A stretch of 64,000 nt of DNA from assembly GCF_035784015.1 (NCBI RefSeq), contig NZ_JALKOW010000001.1; one strand, 5' to 3'. A model generated the notes under the pieces. It was not told where the DNA came from, made no database searches, and was given only the letters and a program-made list of their open reading frames with translations. Source of the DNA: Comamonas sp009360615 (GTDB taxonomy: Bacteria > Pseudomonadota > Gammaproteobacteria > Burkholderiales > Burkholderiaceae_C). Within the stretch, counting starts at the first letter, position 1. Every line of letters starts with the position of its first letter. This document shows, piece after piece, positions 17,083-26,064 of the stretch. Position numbers and translations under genes: made by a program.

Positions 17083-18411
17083 TCAATCCCTGAGCAGCAC
17101 TTCGCCGCGCAAGGTGTAAGCCTTGGCTTCGGTGATCTTCACATCCACCATCTGGCCGATCAGGCGCGCGTTGCCGGGGAAGTTGACCACGCGGTTGCAA
17201 TAGGTGCGGCCCATCAGTTCGCTGCCGTCACGCTTGCTCACACCCTCGACCAGCAGGCGTTGCACCGTGCCAACACGCTCCTCGCTGATCTCCTTGATGT
17301 TGTGGTTGATCACGGCCTGCAGCTCCTGCAGGCGGCGCAGCTTGACTTCGTGCGGGGTGTCGTCCTGCAGATTGGCCGCAGGCGTGCCGGGGCGAGGGCT
17401 GAAGATGAAGCTGAACGAGTTGTCGAAACGCACATCGTGGATGAGCTTCATCATCTTCTGGAAGTCTTCCTCGGTCTCGCCGGGAAAGCCCACGATGAAG
17501 TCGCTGCTCATGGCCAGATCGGGACGGATGGCGCGCAGCTTGCGGATGGTGCTCTTGTATTCCATGGCCGTGTAGCCGCGCTTCATGGCCATGAGAATCT
17601 TGTCGCTGCCGTGCTGCACGGGCAGGTGCAGGTGGCTGACCAGTTGCGGAATCCTGGCATAGGCCTCGATCAGGCGCGGCGTGAATTCGTTGGGGTGGCT
17701 GGTGGTATAGCGGATGCGCTCGATACCGGGAATCTCGGCCACATATTCCAGCAGCAGGGCGAAGTCGGCCATCTCGCTGCTGTCGCCCATCTTGCCCAGG
17801 TAGGCATTGACGTTCTGGCCCAGCAGCGTGATCTCCTTGACACCCTGCTCGGCCAGGCCCGCGACCTCCACCAGCACGTCCTCGAACGGGCGGCTGACCT
17901 CCTCGCCGCGCGTGTAGGGCACGACGCAGTAGCTGCAATACTTGGAGCAGCCCTCCATGATGGAGACAAAGGCCGAAGCACCTTCCACGCGTGCCGGCGG
18001 CAGGTGATCGAACTTCTCGATTTCGGGGAAGGAGATATCGACCTGGGGCTTGGCCTTGGCCGCACGCTGGTTGAGCAGCTCGGGCAGGCGGTGCAGGGTC
18101 TGGGGGCCGAAGACCACATCCACGAACGGCGCGCGCTTGATGATCTCGGCGCCTTCCTGGCTGGCCACGCAGCCGCCCACGCCGATCAGCACGCCTTTTT
18201 CCTTGAGATGGCGGATGCGGCCCAGATCGCTGAACACTTTTTCCTGGGCCTTCTCGCGCACCGAGCAGGTGTTGAACAGGATCAGATCGGCCTCGTCCAC
18301 GTTCTGCGTGGGCTCGTAACCCTGGGCCGCACCCAGCACATCGGCCATCTTGTCCGAGTCGTACTCGTTCATCTGGCAGCCAAAGGTTTTGATAAAGACT
18401 TTCTTGCTCAT
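17083..18411 (-). CDS. miaB: tRNA-2-methylthio-N6-dimethylallyladenosine synthase MiaB
   Basis: MiaB (442 aa) is a radical-SAM methylthiotransferase that adds the methylthio group to i6A37 of tRNAs reading UNN codons. The N-terminal UPF0004 domain has its three cluster cysteines in FGCQMN, NTCSVRE and GGCVA. The radical-SAM cluster motif CSKYCSYC lies near residue 155. The C-terminal TRAM domain ends the protein. The length is normal for the family. The gene stands alone between a small exported-protein gene upstream and a terminator downstream. Confidence 0.96.
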   Translation of the reverse strand: MSKKVFIKTFGCQMNEYDSDKMADVLGAAQGYEPTQNVDEADLILFNTCSVREKAQEKVFSDLGRIRHLKEKGVLIGVGGCVASQEGAEIIKRAPFVDVVFGPQTLHRLPELLNQRAAKAKPQVDISFPEIEKFDHLPPARVEGASAFVSIMEGCSKYCSYCVVPYTRGEEVSRPFEDVLVEVAGLAEQGVKEITLLGQNVNAYLGKMGDSSEMADFALLLEYVAEIPGIERIRYTTSHPNEFTPRLIEAYARIPQLVSHLHLPVQHGSDKILMAMKRGYTAMEYKSTIRKLRAIRPDLAMSSDFIVGFPGETEEDFQKMMKLIHDVRFDNSFSFIFSPRPGTPAANLQDDTPHEVKLRRLQELQAVINHNIKEISEERVGTVQRLLVEGVSKRDGSELMGRTYCNRVVNFPGNARLIGQMVDVKITEAKAYTLRGEVLLRD

Positions 18412-18506
18412 GGGGCGCTCTTGTCAGATGGGCCTGCAGTGTCTGCAAGCACAAAGCGATAGCGGCTGACGCCTGCCATCACTGGTTTTCAATGGATAAG
18501 TGACTT

Positions 18507-18537
18507 GAGTTGCTTGCAGAAAAAGCGCAAGCAGCTC
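18507..18537. terminator. Stem-loop between the small exported-protein gene and miaB
   Basis: An 11-bp stem (18507-18517 with 18527-18537, one wobble pair) encloses a 9-nt AT-rich loop. It lies about 30 nt past the stop of the small exported-protein gene. No long T run follows, so termination is plausible but not certain. Its AAGCAGCTC arm resembles the inverted repeat at 11962-11970. Confidence 0.5.
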
Positions 18538-18568
18538 TTTAATCAATAGCGGTCGGCGCGGGCCGGAC

Positions 18569-18973
18569 TCAGCTGCCGAAAACGCGCTGCATCAGGGTGC
18601 GCGGCTGAATCGGCTTGTATTTCTCGATTTCGGCAGGGGTCAGAATCCAGGCCGTGTGCAGGCCCTGGGTCTGCGGCTCGATCACATAGCCCACCAGCAT
18701 CTTCTGGCCTGCATAGTTGCCGGCAAAAACGATGCTGCGCTCGCGGCTGAACAGGCGAAAGCCCGGCGTGGTGCGAATGGCCGTACCGTTGATGGCCACT
18801 TCGGGGAAGTTGGTGATCGTCAGCTCGCCGAACTGGGCCGTCGGGGGGAAGTTGCGCGTGTCGTCGGAGGGCAGGCCCTGGGCCAGGGCCGGCAGGCCGG
18901 CGCTGGCGACAGCGGCCAACAGGGCGCAGCCCCAAAGGCGACGGCTGAAGCGGGTGGTGGTGCAGCGGTTCAT
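18569..18973 (-). CDS. Small exported protein of unknown function
   Basis: The 134-aa product has a clear Sec signal peptide (Arg-rich start, hydrophobic core at about residues 13-26, cleavage near ALAQ at 29-32). The mature part is about 100 residues, rich in beta-strand pattern (FGELTITNFPEVAINGTAIRTTPGFRLF in pieces), and ends PRTLMQRVFGS. No cysteine or metal motif is seen in the mature part. It resembles conserved hypothetical periplasmic proteins of Burkholderiales. It lies between fdhD and miaB on the same strand, but nothing ties it to either. Confidence 0.75.
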   Translation of the reverse strand: MNRCTTTRFSRRLWGCALLAAVASAGLPALAQGLPSDDTRNFPPTAQFGELTITNFPEVAINGTAIRTTPGFRLFSRERSIVFAGNYAGQKMLVGYVIEPQTQGLHTAWILTPAEIEKYKPIQPRTLMQRVFGS

Positions 18974-19069
18974 GGTGTATATCCAGGGGCTGATCGTGGG
19001 GCGGTCGGAGCCGGAGCCCTGGCCGCAATGCCGTGATTCTAGAGGCTGGCGCTTGGCAGCGAGGCCTGC

Positions 19070-19933
19070 TCAGGCTTTGCCTCCTGCGGCATAGAGCACC
19101 GCCTTGGGCGGTCGGCAAAGTCCCCAGAAGCGCAGGCCCGTCAGCTCCGCCATGCGCACGCCCATTTCCGTGGGGGCTGAAATCGTGGCCAGCGCGGCGA
19201 TGCCGACCTTGGCGCACTTGCGCACCAGTTCATGGCTGCCGCGGCTGGACAGCACCACCAGGCCGGGCTCGCCAAGGCGGCCCGTGCGCGCCAGGCGTCC
19301 AACCAGCTTGTCCAGCGCATTGTGGCGGCCCACGTCTTCCCGCACATCCGTGATGTCGCCCGCCAGTGTGGCCCAGCCGGCGGCATGGAGGGCGCCAGCC
19401 TCGGCATTGAGGAGCTGGTGCGGGGCCAGGGCGTCAATCGCCTTGAGCACGGTGGCGGCATCGACCTGGTCCAGCCAGTCCTGGGGTGGCAGGGCGTCAA
19501 ACGACAGATCCAGCGCCGCAAAGCTCTCCACCCCGCAGACGCCGCAACCGGTGCGGCCCGTCATGCTTCGGCGCCTGTCCTTGAGCCGCGCAAAGCAGCG
19601 AGAGGCGATGTCGAGTTGCACTTCCATGCCGTCCATGCCGTCGGGCAGGCCGGCGGCAGCGGCAGATACGGCGCGTGCCTCGATGCCGTAGCAGTCTTCA
19701 GCGCTGTCGATGATGCCCTCGGTCAGCGCAAAGCCCAGGGCAAAGTCTTCGGCATCGGTGGGCGATCCCATCATCACCGCATGCGAGATGCCGTTGAAGA
19801 CCAGCGCAATCGGCACCTCGGCCGCCAGCACGCGCTCCTGCCGCTCTTGCTGCCCGGCATTGAAGAAGTGCACGGCGCGGGTGTGCAGCGGTGCAATCGG
19901 CTGGGCCGGAATGGGGCAGGCGGACTCGGTCAT
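19070..19933 (-). CDS. fdhD: Formate dehydrogenase sulfurtransferase FdhD
   Basis: FdhD (287 aa) transfers sulfur from IscS to the molybdenum cofactor of formate dehydrogenase and is needed for its activity. The conserved motif GRTGCGVCG, with the two essential cysteines, lies near residue 132. The family ending with the GDITDVREDVGRHNALDKL and SSRGSHELVRK segments is present. The start at 19933 (MTESACPIP) is preferred over one 39 nt upstream. It is the last gene of the formate dehydrogenase cluster, separated from fdhE by about 155 nt without recognised features. Confidence 0.93.
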   Translation of the reverse strand: MTESACPIPAQPIAPLHTRAVHFFNAGQQERQERVLAAEVPIALVFNGISHAVMMGSPTDAEDFALGFALTEGIIDSAEDCYGIEARAVSAAAAGLPDGMDGMEVQLDIASRCFARLKDRRRSMTGRTGCGVCGVESFAALDLSFDALPPQDWLDQVDAATVLKAIDALAPHQLLNAEAGALHAAGWATLAGDITDVREDVGRHNALDKLVGRLARTGRLGEPGLVVLSSRGSHELVRKCAKVGIAALATISAPTEMGVRMAELTGLRFWGLCRPPKAVLYAAGGKA

Positions 19934-20089
19934 GGGCCGATGATAGTCAGCCCGCGCATCCCTTGCCGGCAAGGGTCGAATGCGCTGCGCCGACGCGGGC
20001 CGGAAGGGGGTCTGGCGAAGGCAGCAGGGGACGCGCTGCGGTCCATCGAGCGGGCAGCCGCTGCCGCCTGCGCCTGACGATTTCGCCGC

Positions 20090-21040
20090 CTAGGTCAGCA
20101 GCGGCAGCATCAGCGGGTTGATCCCGCTGCGCGCCAGCTCCTTGTCCTCCATCTCGGCATCCAGGGCCAGACTGGCCAGGTCGTCGGCCACCAGCTCCAG
20201 CAGGTGGTCTGCCTGCTGGTAGAAGGCCTTGAGGTAGGTCTGGCAGTCGTTGCAGCTCTCGGCCTTGATGGGCGCTTTTTCGTCTTCCAGGCACCAGTAG
20301 TCGAGTGCATGCGTGCTGTCGCAGTTGCTGCACTGGCTGCGCACCACATGCCACTGGCATTCGCACAGACTGCATTGCAGATAGCGTACGCCGGCCTGGG
20401 CGCCAGCGAGCACCAGGCTGCCCGTGGGCACGTGGCCGCAGACGGGGCAGAGATGGCGTTGCTCGCCCGGCTCGGCCCGGCCGGCGGCGGGCAGCTGGCT
20501 GGCCAGCTGGCGCCAGTACAGCGACAGCGCGCTCCACAGCAACTGGGCCACGCCCGCTTCGGGCAGCGCCGCATCCTCGCCCGGGGCTTCGCTGCGCAGC
20601 GCCGTCAGCAGGGCGTCTGCCCAGGCTTCGCGCCGGGCTGTATCGGCCTGCTGCAAGCGCGCCCATGCCTGCCGGATGGCGGCAGTCTGCATGCGCGGCT
20701 GCTGTGCCATCCGGTTCAGCAATTCATCGAGCAGCGCCAGCCAGTGCGCCGAGCGCGACCACAAGGCCGAATGCAGAGGCGTTTGCGTGCGCTGTTGCAA
20801 GGCTGCGGCCAGGCCGGCAGCTTCCGCCCCGGGCAGGGGCAGGGCCTCGGCCGTGGCCTGCTGGGCGCTGGCGAGTTCGGCAGCCCACAACAGACACTCG
20901 GCCATGGCATGGCCCTGGGCCAGGTGCTGCAGGCGGCTGGCGCGTGCGGCGTAGGGCAGCCTGGCGGCGGGCAGGCGCAAGGGCGCGATATGGCCCACGC
21001 CGGGCGCGCGTTCGGATTCGGGAATCAGATGGATGCTCAT
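20090..21040 (-). CDS. fdhE: Formate dehydrogenase accessory protein FdhE
   Basis: FdhE (316 aa) is a cytosolic rubredoxin-like protein needed for assembly of respiratory formate dehydrogenases before export. Four CxxC-type motifs are seen: CPVCG, CSLCE, CSNC, and a later pair around YWCLE and CNDC. They fit the iron-binding sites of the family. The ATG overlaps the stop of the gamma-subunit gene by 4 nt (ATGA), so it is the fourth cistron of the fdh operon. Confidence 0.93.
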   Translation of the reverse strand: MSIHLIPESERAPGVGHIAPLRLPAARLPYAARASRLQHLAQGHAMAECLLWAAELASAQQATAEALPLPGAEAAGLAAALQQRTQTPLHSALWSRSAHWLALLDELLNRMAQQPRMQTAAIRQAWARLQQADTARREAWADALLTALRSEAPGEDAALPEAGVAQLLWSALSLYWRQLASQLPAAGRAEPGEQRHLCPVCGHVPTGSLVLAGAQAGVRYLQCSLCECQWHVVRSQCSNCDSTHALDYWCLEDEKAPIKAESCNDCQTYLKAFYQQADHLLELVADDLASLALDAEMEDKELARSGINPLMLPLLT

Positions 21041-21699
21041 CGTGTGCGCCCCGTCTTGGCCTTGCCTGCAGGCGCTGGTTGGGCGCTGATCTCCTCATGC
21101 CAGCGGTCGTGATGGGCGCGGGCCCAGGCATGGCTGACATAGCCGGTGACCATGCCGCGTATCGATCCCTTGACCCAGAAGGCCAGATAGATATGGCCCA
21201 GGATCAGCAGGATCAGGCCCACGCCTGCCAGCGCATGCAGCGCCAGCGCGACGCGCAGCACGGGAATCGGGAACAGGTGTGCGAAGTAGGCGCGCCAGAT
21301 CACCAGGCCGGTCAGCAGCAGCACGCAGATCAGGCCCATGATGCCCCAGAACAGCAGCTTCTGGCCGGCGTTGTACTTGCCGATGCGCAGTCGTCGGCTG
21401 TGGTCTCCTGCCGTCACCGATCTCAGGTTCTCCATCCAGATGCGGTCTTCCTGGACGAACAGGTTGTACTTCACAAAGCGCACGAACAGATAGACCAGGG
21501 CCAGGAACACCACGACGCCGAAGAAGGGGTGCAGCAGCCGTGCCAGCTGCGGTGTGCCGAAGACGCTGTTGAGCCAGTTCAGGCTGGGGAACACCCAGGA
21601 CAGGCCCGACATGGCGACCAGGAAGAAACACACCACCATGGCCCAGTGGCAGAGGCGATCGGGCAGCGGGGTGCGCAAGATCATGCGGTCTTTGTTCAT
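21037..21699 (-). CDS. fdoI: Formate dehydrogenase gamma subunit, cytochrome b556
   Basis: The 220-aa product is the membrane diheme cytochrome b that passes electrons from the Fe-S subunit to quinone. Four transmembrane helices are visible, with heme-ligand histidines in RLCHWAMV, LHPFFGVV, ALHALAGVG and GHIYLAFW. The start at 21699 has a GGAG Shine-Dalgarno and overlaps the stop of the beta gene by 4 nt. A longer frame reaching 22329 is out-of-frame shadow of the beta gene. The fdoI symbol follows E. coli naming for the aerobic-type enzyme; fdnI would be equally fitting. Confidence 0.92.
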   Translation of the reverse strand: MNKDRMILRTPLPDRLCHWAMVVCFFLVAMSGLSWVFPSLNWLNSVFGTPQLARLLHPFFGVVVFLALVYLFVRFVKYNLFVQEDRIWMENLRSVTAGDHSRRLRIGKYNAGQKLLFWGIMGLICVLLLTGLVIWRAYFAHLFPIPVLRVALALHALAGVGLILLILGHIYLAFWVKGSIRGMVTGYVSHAWARAHHDRWHEEISAQPAPAGKAKTGRTR

Positions 21700-22607
21700 G
21701 CCGTTTCTCCTTTCCTGGCGCGGTCCTCGCCGGCATCGTCTTCGTCTTCGTCGATCTCGTTGGGGCCTGCGGCCATGTAGTGAGCCGCTGCGCCGGCCAG
21801 CGTGGCCACGAAACCCAGGGCCGCCAGCGGCTTGAACCATCCCTTCCAGCCCCGGACCACGGCGCTGATCTTGGGGTCCCTGGGCAGCTTGTGATAGAGC
21901 TCGGGCTGGTCGGCATGGTGCAGCACATACATCACATGGGTGCCGCCCACGCCTTGCGGGTCGTAGATGCCGGCCTGGTCGAAGCCGCGGGTCTTCATTT
22001 CCTGCACGCGGCCTTCGGCCTTGACCCGCATGTCGTGCTTGCTGCCGAATGCGATGGCGCCCGTGGGACAGGTCTTGACGCAGGCCGGCTCCTGGCCCAC
22101 GGCCACGCGGTCGGAGCACAGCGTGCATTTGTAGGCCTTGTTGTCCTTCTTGCTGATGCGCGGGATGTCGAAGGGACAGCCGGCCACGCAGTAGCCGCAG
22201 CCAATGCATTGCTCGGACTGGAAGTCCACGATGCCGTTGGCATACTGCACGATGGCACCGGGCTGGGGGCAGGCCTGGAGGCAGCCCGGGTCTTCGCAGT
22301 GCATGCAGCCGTCCTTGCGGATCAGCCACTCCAGCTTGCCCTGCTCGTTGACATACTCGTCAAAGCGCATCAGCGTCCAGCTTTCTGGCGAGAGATCACG
22401 CGGGTTGTCGTAGACGCCGAAGTTCTCGCCCACATCGTCGCGCAGATCGTTCCACTCGCTGCAGGCCACCTGGCAGGCCTTGCAGCCGATGCAGATGCTG
22501 ACGTCGATGAGCTTGGCAACTTCTGCCTTGTGGTCGCGGGCGCGGGCGGCGGGCGTGAGCCCGTTGGTGGCCGATCGCCGCACGATATCTTGGGATTGCA
22601 TGGTCAT
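21696..22607 (-). CDS. fdoH: Formate dehydrogenase beta subunit, 4Fe-4S protein
   Basis: The 303-aa product carries four 4Fe-4S ferredoxin motifs: CIGCKACQVAC near residue 38, CMHCEDPGCLQACP, CIGCGYCVAGCPF and CTLCSDRVAVG...CVKTCP. Together they wire the molybdenum site to the cytochrome. A single C-terminal helix (AALGFVATLAGAAAHYMA) anchors it in the membrane, followed by an acidic tail. The start at 22607 lies 10 nt after the alpha stop. A second ATG 6 nt downstream is also possible. It overlaps the gamma gene by 4 nt. Confidence 0.94.
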   Translation of the reverse strand: MTMQSQDIVRRSATNGLTPAARARDHKAEVAKLIDVSICIGCKACQVACSEWNDLRDDVGENFGVYDNPRDLSPESWTLMRFDEYVNEQGKLEWLIRKDGCMHCEDPGCLQACPQPGAIVQYANGIVDFQSEQCIGCGYCVAGCPFDIPRISKKDNKAYKCTLCSDRVAVGQEPACVKTCPTGAIAFGSKHDMRVKAEGRVQEMKTRGFDQAGIYDPQGVGGTHVMYVLHHADQPELYHKLPRDPKISAVVRGWKGWFKPLAALGFVATLAGAAAHYMAAGPNEIDEDEDDAGEDRARKGETA

Positions 22608-22617
22608 GGGGCTCGCC

Positions 22618-25600
22618 TTATGCCTTTTCGATGTTGACCAGAAAGGCCTTGAACTCGGGGGTCTGGGCATTGGCATCGCCGATGCCGGGGCTCAGCGTAT
22701 TGGCCAGATAGCCCTTGCGCGTCGTGCCTTCGTAGCCCCAGTGGCAGGGGATGCCGATCTGCTCGATCTCCTGGCCATCGACCTGCAGCGTCATCACGCG
22801 CTTGGTCACCACGGCCTTGCCCTTGATGTGGCCGCGCTTGCTGGAGACCCGGATCATGTCGCCGGCCTTGATGCCTTTGCTGTCGGCCAGCTTTTCCGAC
22901 AGCTCGATGAACTGCTCGGGCTGCACGATGGCGTTCAGGCGCGAGTGCTTGGTCCAGTGGCGGAACATCTCGGTGATGGAGTAGGTCGTGGCCACATAGG
23001 GAAACTGCTCACGCGAGCCCATGCGGGCCGCGTCGTCGGCGAACACGCGCGCCACGGGGCTCTTGCTGACCTTGGGATGCAGCGGATTGGCCGCGATCGG
23101 GCTTTCGGTGGGTTCGTAGTGCTCGGGGAAGGGGCCGTCGTTCATGCCCTTGGCCGAGAACAGGCGTCCCAGGCCTTCGGGCTGCATGATGAAGGGACTC
23201 ACGCCGCTGTTGGGTGCGGCGGTCAGCGGATAGTCGGGCACGTCGGAGCCGCCCCATTTCCTGCCATCCCAGTGCAGGATCTGGCGCTTGGGATCCCAGG
23301 GTCTGCCGGCCGGGTCGGCCGAGGCGCGGTTGTAGAGCAGGCGGCGATTGGCCGGCCAGGCCCAGGCCCAGCCCGGCGTGTTGCCCAGGCCGGTGTCGGT
23401 GTTGTCGCGGCGCGCCATCTGGTTGCCGGCCTCGGTCCACGAGCCGGCGAAGATCCAGCAGTAGCTCGAGGTCGTTCCGTCGTCGCGCAGCATGCCGAAG
23501 TCGGACAGCAGCTCGCCTTTTCTGGCGATCAGCTTGCCGTTGTCGTCGAACAGATCCGCCAGTGCGTAGCCGTTGGCCTCCTTGGCCACTTCCTCGGGAT
23601 GGGGGTCGTGAGGGTCATGGTAGTCCCAGCGCATATTCATCACGGGCTCGGGACAGGTGCCGCCTTCCTTGGCGTACAGCTCGCGCAGCTTCATGAAGAT
23701 GCCGCCCAGGATGCGGCTGTCGTGGCGCGCCTCGAACGGCGGTTCCTGCGCGGCCCAGTGCCATTGCAGCCAGCGACCGGAGTTGACGATGGCGCCGTTC
23801 TCTTCGGCAAAGCAGGACGAGGGCAGGCGGAACACCGTGGTCTGGATCTTCGCGGGGTCCACGTCGTTGAATTCGCCGTGGTTCTTCCAGAAGGTGGAGG
23901 TCTCGGTCTGCAGCGGATCGATGATGACGAGGAACTTCAGCCTGGACAGGGCGTCGCGGATCTTGCCCGAGTCGGGCATGGCGGCCACGGGGTTGAAGCC
24001 CTGGGCGATATAGCCGTTGACCTTGCCGCGGTACATCAGATCGAAATAGGCCAGCATGTCGTAGCTGCGGTCCCACTTGGGCAGCCAGTCGTAGCCCCAG
24101 CTGTTCTCGCGCGTGGCATGCTCGCCGTACAGATCCTTCATCAGGCTGACGAAGAACTTGGGCGTGTTCTTCCAGTAATTGACCTGGCCGGGCAGGTCGG
24201 CCTTGGGCGTGGCGTCCGCCAGATACTGCTCCATGGTCTGCTGCCTGTCCTCGGGCAGGTTCAGGTAGCCGGGCAGGCGGGTGGAGAGCAGTCCCAGATC
24301 GGTATAGCCCTGGATGTTGGAGTGACCGCGCAGCGCGTTGACGCCCCCGCCGGCCATGCCGATATTGCCCAGCAGCAGCTGGATCATGGCGGCGCCGCGG
24401 ATGATTTGCGCACCGGCCGTGTGGTGGGTCCAGCCCAGGGCATAGAGGAAGGTGGCCGTGCGGTCCGGAACGCAGGTGCTGGCCAGCTGCTCGCAGACAT
24501 GCAGAAAGTCGGCGACCTGGGTGCCGGTGATGGTCTGCACCATCTCGGGCGTGTAGCGCTCCACATGCTTTTTCAGCAGGTTCAGCACGCAGCGCGGGTG
24601 CTGCAGGCTTTCGTCGGTCAGCGCATGGCCTTGGTCATTGCGCTCATAGGTCCAGCTGGATTTGTCGTAGGCTTTTCTGTCGGCGTCGTAGCCGCTGAAC
24701 AGACCTTCGTCGAAGCCATAGTCCTCGCGCACGATCAGGCTGGCATTGGTATAGGCCTTGACGTATTCGTGCTGGATCTTGTCGTGCTGCAGCAGGTAGT
24801 TGACCACGCCCATGAGAAAGGCGGCGTCCGAGCCCGCGCGGATGGGGGCGTAGAAGTCGGCCACTGCGGCGGTGCGGTTGAAGCGCGGGTCCACCACCAT
24901 GAGGTGGGCCTTGTTGTGGATCTTGGCTTCGATGGCCCACTTGAAGCCCACGGGGTGGGCTTCGGCAGGGTTGCCGCCCATGACCAGGATCACGTTGGCG
25001 TTCTTGATGTCCACCCAGTGGTTGGTCATTGCGCCGCGACCGAACGAGGGCGCCAGGGCCGACACCGTGGGGCCGTGGCACAGGCGGGCCTGGCAGTCGA
25101 AGCCCAGCATGCCCAGGGCGCGGCCGAAGCGGAAGTCCAGGATGCCGGTCTCGTTGGAGGCGGCCGAGGAGGCCAGCATGCCGGTGCTGAGCCAGCGGTT
25201 GACGCGCTGGCCCTGGTCGTTCATTTCGATGAAGTTGGCGTCGCGATCATCCTTGAGCAGGCGCGCGATGCGTTCATTGGCTTCGTCCCAGCTGATGCGC
25301 TTCCACTCGTTGCTGCCGGCCTCACGCACCTCGGGGTATTTCAGGCGCTGGTCCGAATGGATGTAATCCAGGGCTCCGGCGCCCTTGGGGCACAGCGAGC
25401 CGCGGCTGACGGGGTGGTCGGGGTCGCCCTCGATGTGGAAGATCCGGGACTTGGCGTTCTTGGCGCCGTCGCCCAGGCTGTACATCAGCATGCCGCAGCC
25501 CACCGAGCAGTAGGTGCAGTTGTTGCGGGTTTCCTTGGCGCGCAGCAGCTTGTACTGGCGGGGCAAGGTGGCCATGGCCACCGAGGGGGCGAAGCCCAGG

Positions 25601-25671
25601 GATGCAGCAGTGGCGCCGGCGACGCCGGCACCGCACAGCTTGAAGAAACGTCTTCTGCCGTGATTCATCAT
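22618..25671 (-). CDS. fdoG: Formate dehydrogenase alpha subunit, molybdopterin, Cys-type, Tat-exported
   Basis: This 1017-aa enzyme oxidises formate to CO2 at a molybdo-bis(MGD) centre on the periplasmic side. A Tat signal is present (RRRFFKLCG at residues 6-14). The [4Fe-4S] motif CTYCSVGCGM and a later CPKG follow. At the position where E. coli FdnG/FdoG has selenocysteine, the sequence is ARLCHGPTV with Cys198 encoded by TGC, so no SECIS element is needed. The gene heads the operon fdoG-fdoH-fdoI-fdhE. A long leader carries a palindrome (25935-25952) and a perfect FNR/ANR box (26035-26048). Confidence 0.96.
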   Translation of the reverse strand: MMNHGRRRFFKLCGAGVAGATAASLGFAPSVAMATLPRQYKLLRAKETRNNCTYCSVGCGMLMYSLGDGAKNAKSRIFHIEGDPDHPVSRGSLCPKGAGALDYIHSDQRLKYPEVREAGSNEWKRISWDEANERIARLLKDDRDANFIEMNDQGQRVNRWLSTGMLASSAASNETGILDFRFGRALGMLGFDCQARLCHGPTVSALAPSFGRGAMTNHWVDIKNANVILVMGGNPAEAHPVGFKWAIEAKIHNKAHLMVVDPRFNRTAAVADFYAPIRAGSDAAFLMGVVNYLLQHDKIQHEYVKAYTNASLIVREDYGFDEGLFSGYDADRKAYDKSSWTYERNDQGHALTDESLQHPRCVLNLLKKHVERYTPEMVQTITGTQVADFLHVCEQLASTCVPDRTATFLYALGWTHHTAGAQIIRGAAMIQLLLGNIGMAGGGVNALRGHSNIQGYTDLGLLSTRLPGYLNLPEDRQQTMEQYLADATPKADLPGQVNYWKNTPKFFVSLMKDLYGEHATRENSWGYDWLPKWDRSYDMLAYFDLMYRGKVNGYIAQGFNPVAAMPDSGKIRDALSRLKFLVIIDPLQTETSTFWKNHGEFNDVDPAKIQTTVFRLPSSCFAEENGAIVNSGRWLQWHWAAQEPPFEARHDSRILGGIFMKLRELYAKEGGTCPEPVMNMRWDYHDPHDPHPEEVAKEANGYALADLFDDNGKLIARKGELLSDFGMLRDDGTTSSYCWIFAGSWTEAGNQMARRDNTDTGLGNTPGWAWAWPANRRLLYNRASADPAGRPWDPKRQILHWDGRKWGGSDVPDYPLTAAPNSGVSPFIMQPEGLGRLFSAKGMNDGPFPEHYEPTESPIAANPLHPKVSKSPVARVFADDAARMGSREQFPYVATTYSITEMFRHWTKHSRLNAIVQPEQFIELSEKLADSKGIKAGDMIRVSSKRGHIKGKAVVTKRVMTLQVDGQEIEQIGIPCHWGYEGTTRKGYLANTLSPGIGDANAQTPEFKAFLVNIEKA

Positions 25672-26034
25672 GTGTTGTTTTCTTCAACCGCGCTCCCATG
25701 ACCATGGAGGGCGTTAGGTTTGCAGGTGGCGGCATACGCTGACGCAGCCACCCGTGAGCCGGGGGAACAGCCCGGACTCGGGGCCTCGACCTTGACGATT
25801 GCTCACGCATTGCCGGACCTCACGGGCCACGTCGAATGTTGAGGGATGCCAATGGCAAGCAACTGAACCGGCTGGCACAGCCCGGTTCGCAAAGCGAGGA
25901 AACGCGACAAAAGCCCTCAAGCTTTTTGTCATATGACTTTTAGATAAAAGTCAAAGGATGGCGAATCTATTCAGTCAGCGGTGGTTTGTCCAGCAAAGGC
26001 TAGCGCAGGCCTCGGGTATGCGATGAAAAATTTC
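25672..26034 (-). other. Long leader of the formate dehydrogenase operon
   Basis: About 360 nt separate fdoG from the FNR box and contain no convincing gene. A perfect 18-bp palindrome, GACTTTTAGATAAAAGTC (25935-25952), could be an operator. An imperfect stem at about 25908-25930 (GACAAAA...TTTTTGTC) lies beside it. The AT-rich block here is distinct from the GC-rich surroundings and may hold the promoter. No riboswitch class was recognised. Confidence 0.5.
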
Positions 26035-26048
26035 TTGATGTAAATCAA
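26035..26048 (-). promoter_or_regulatory. FNR/ANR box upstream of the formate dehydrogenase operon
   Basis: TTGATGTAAATCAA is a perfect match to the FNR/ANR consensus TTGAT-N4-ATCAA. It lies between the modC stop and the fdoG start, 363 nt before fdoG. It implies control of the formate dehydrogenase operon by an oxygen-responsive Crp/Fnr-family regulator. The site is symmetric, so strand is assigned from context. No good -10 hexamer at the expected distance was identified. Confidence 0.75.
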
Positions 26049-26064
26049 ATGGTTGATGCAGCAC

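Noticed and set aside
24990..25090. Selenocysteine codon in the formate dehydrogenase
   Set aside because: The codon before HGPTV is TGC (Cys198), not TGA, and the frame is open throughout.
22480..25701. 1073-codon open frame on the plus strand across the formate dehydrogenase alpha gene
   Set aside because: It is the antisense shadow of a strongly identified Tat-exported enzyme and has no start signals or protein-like motifs.
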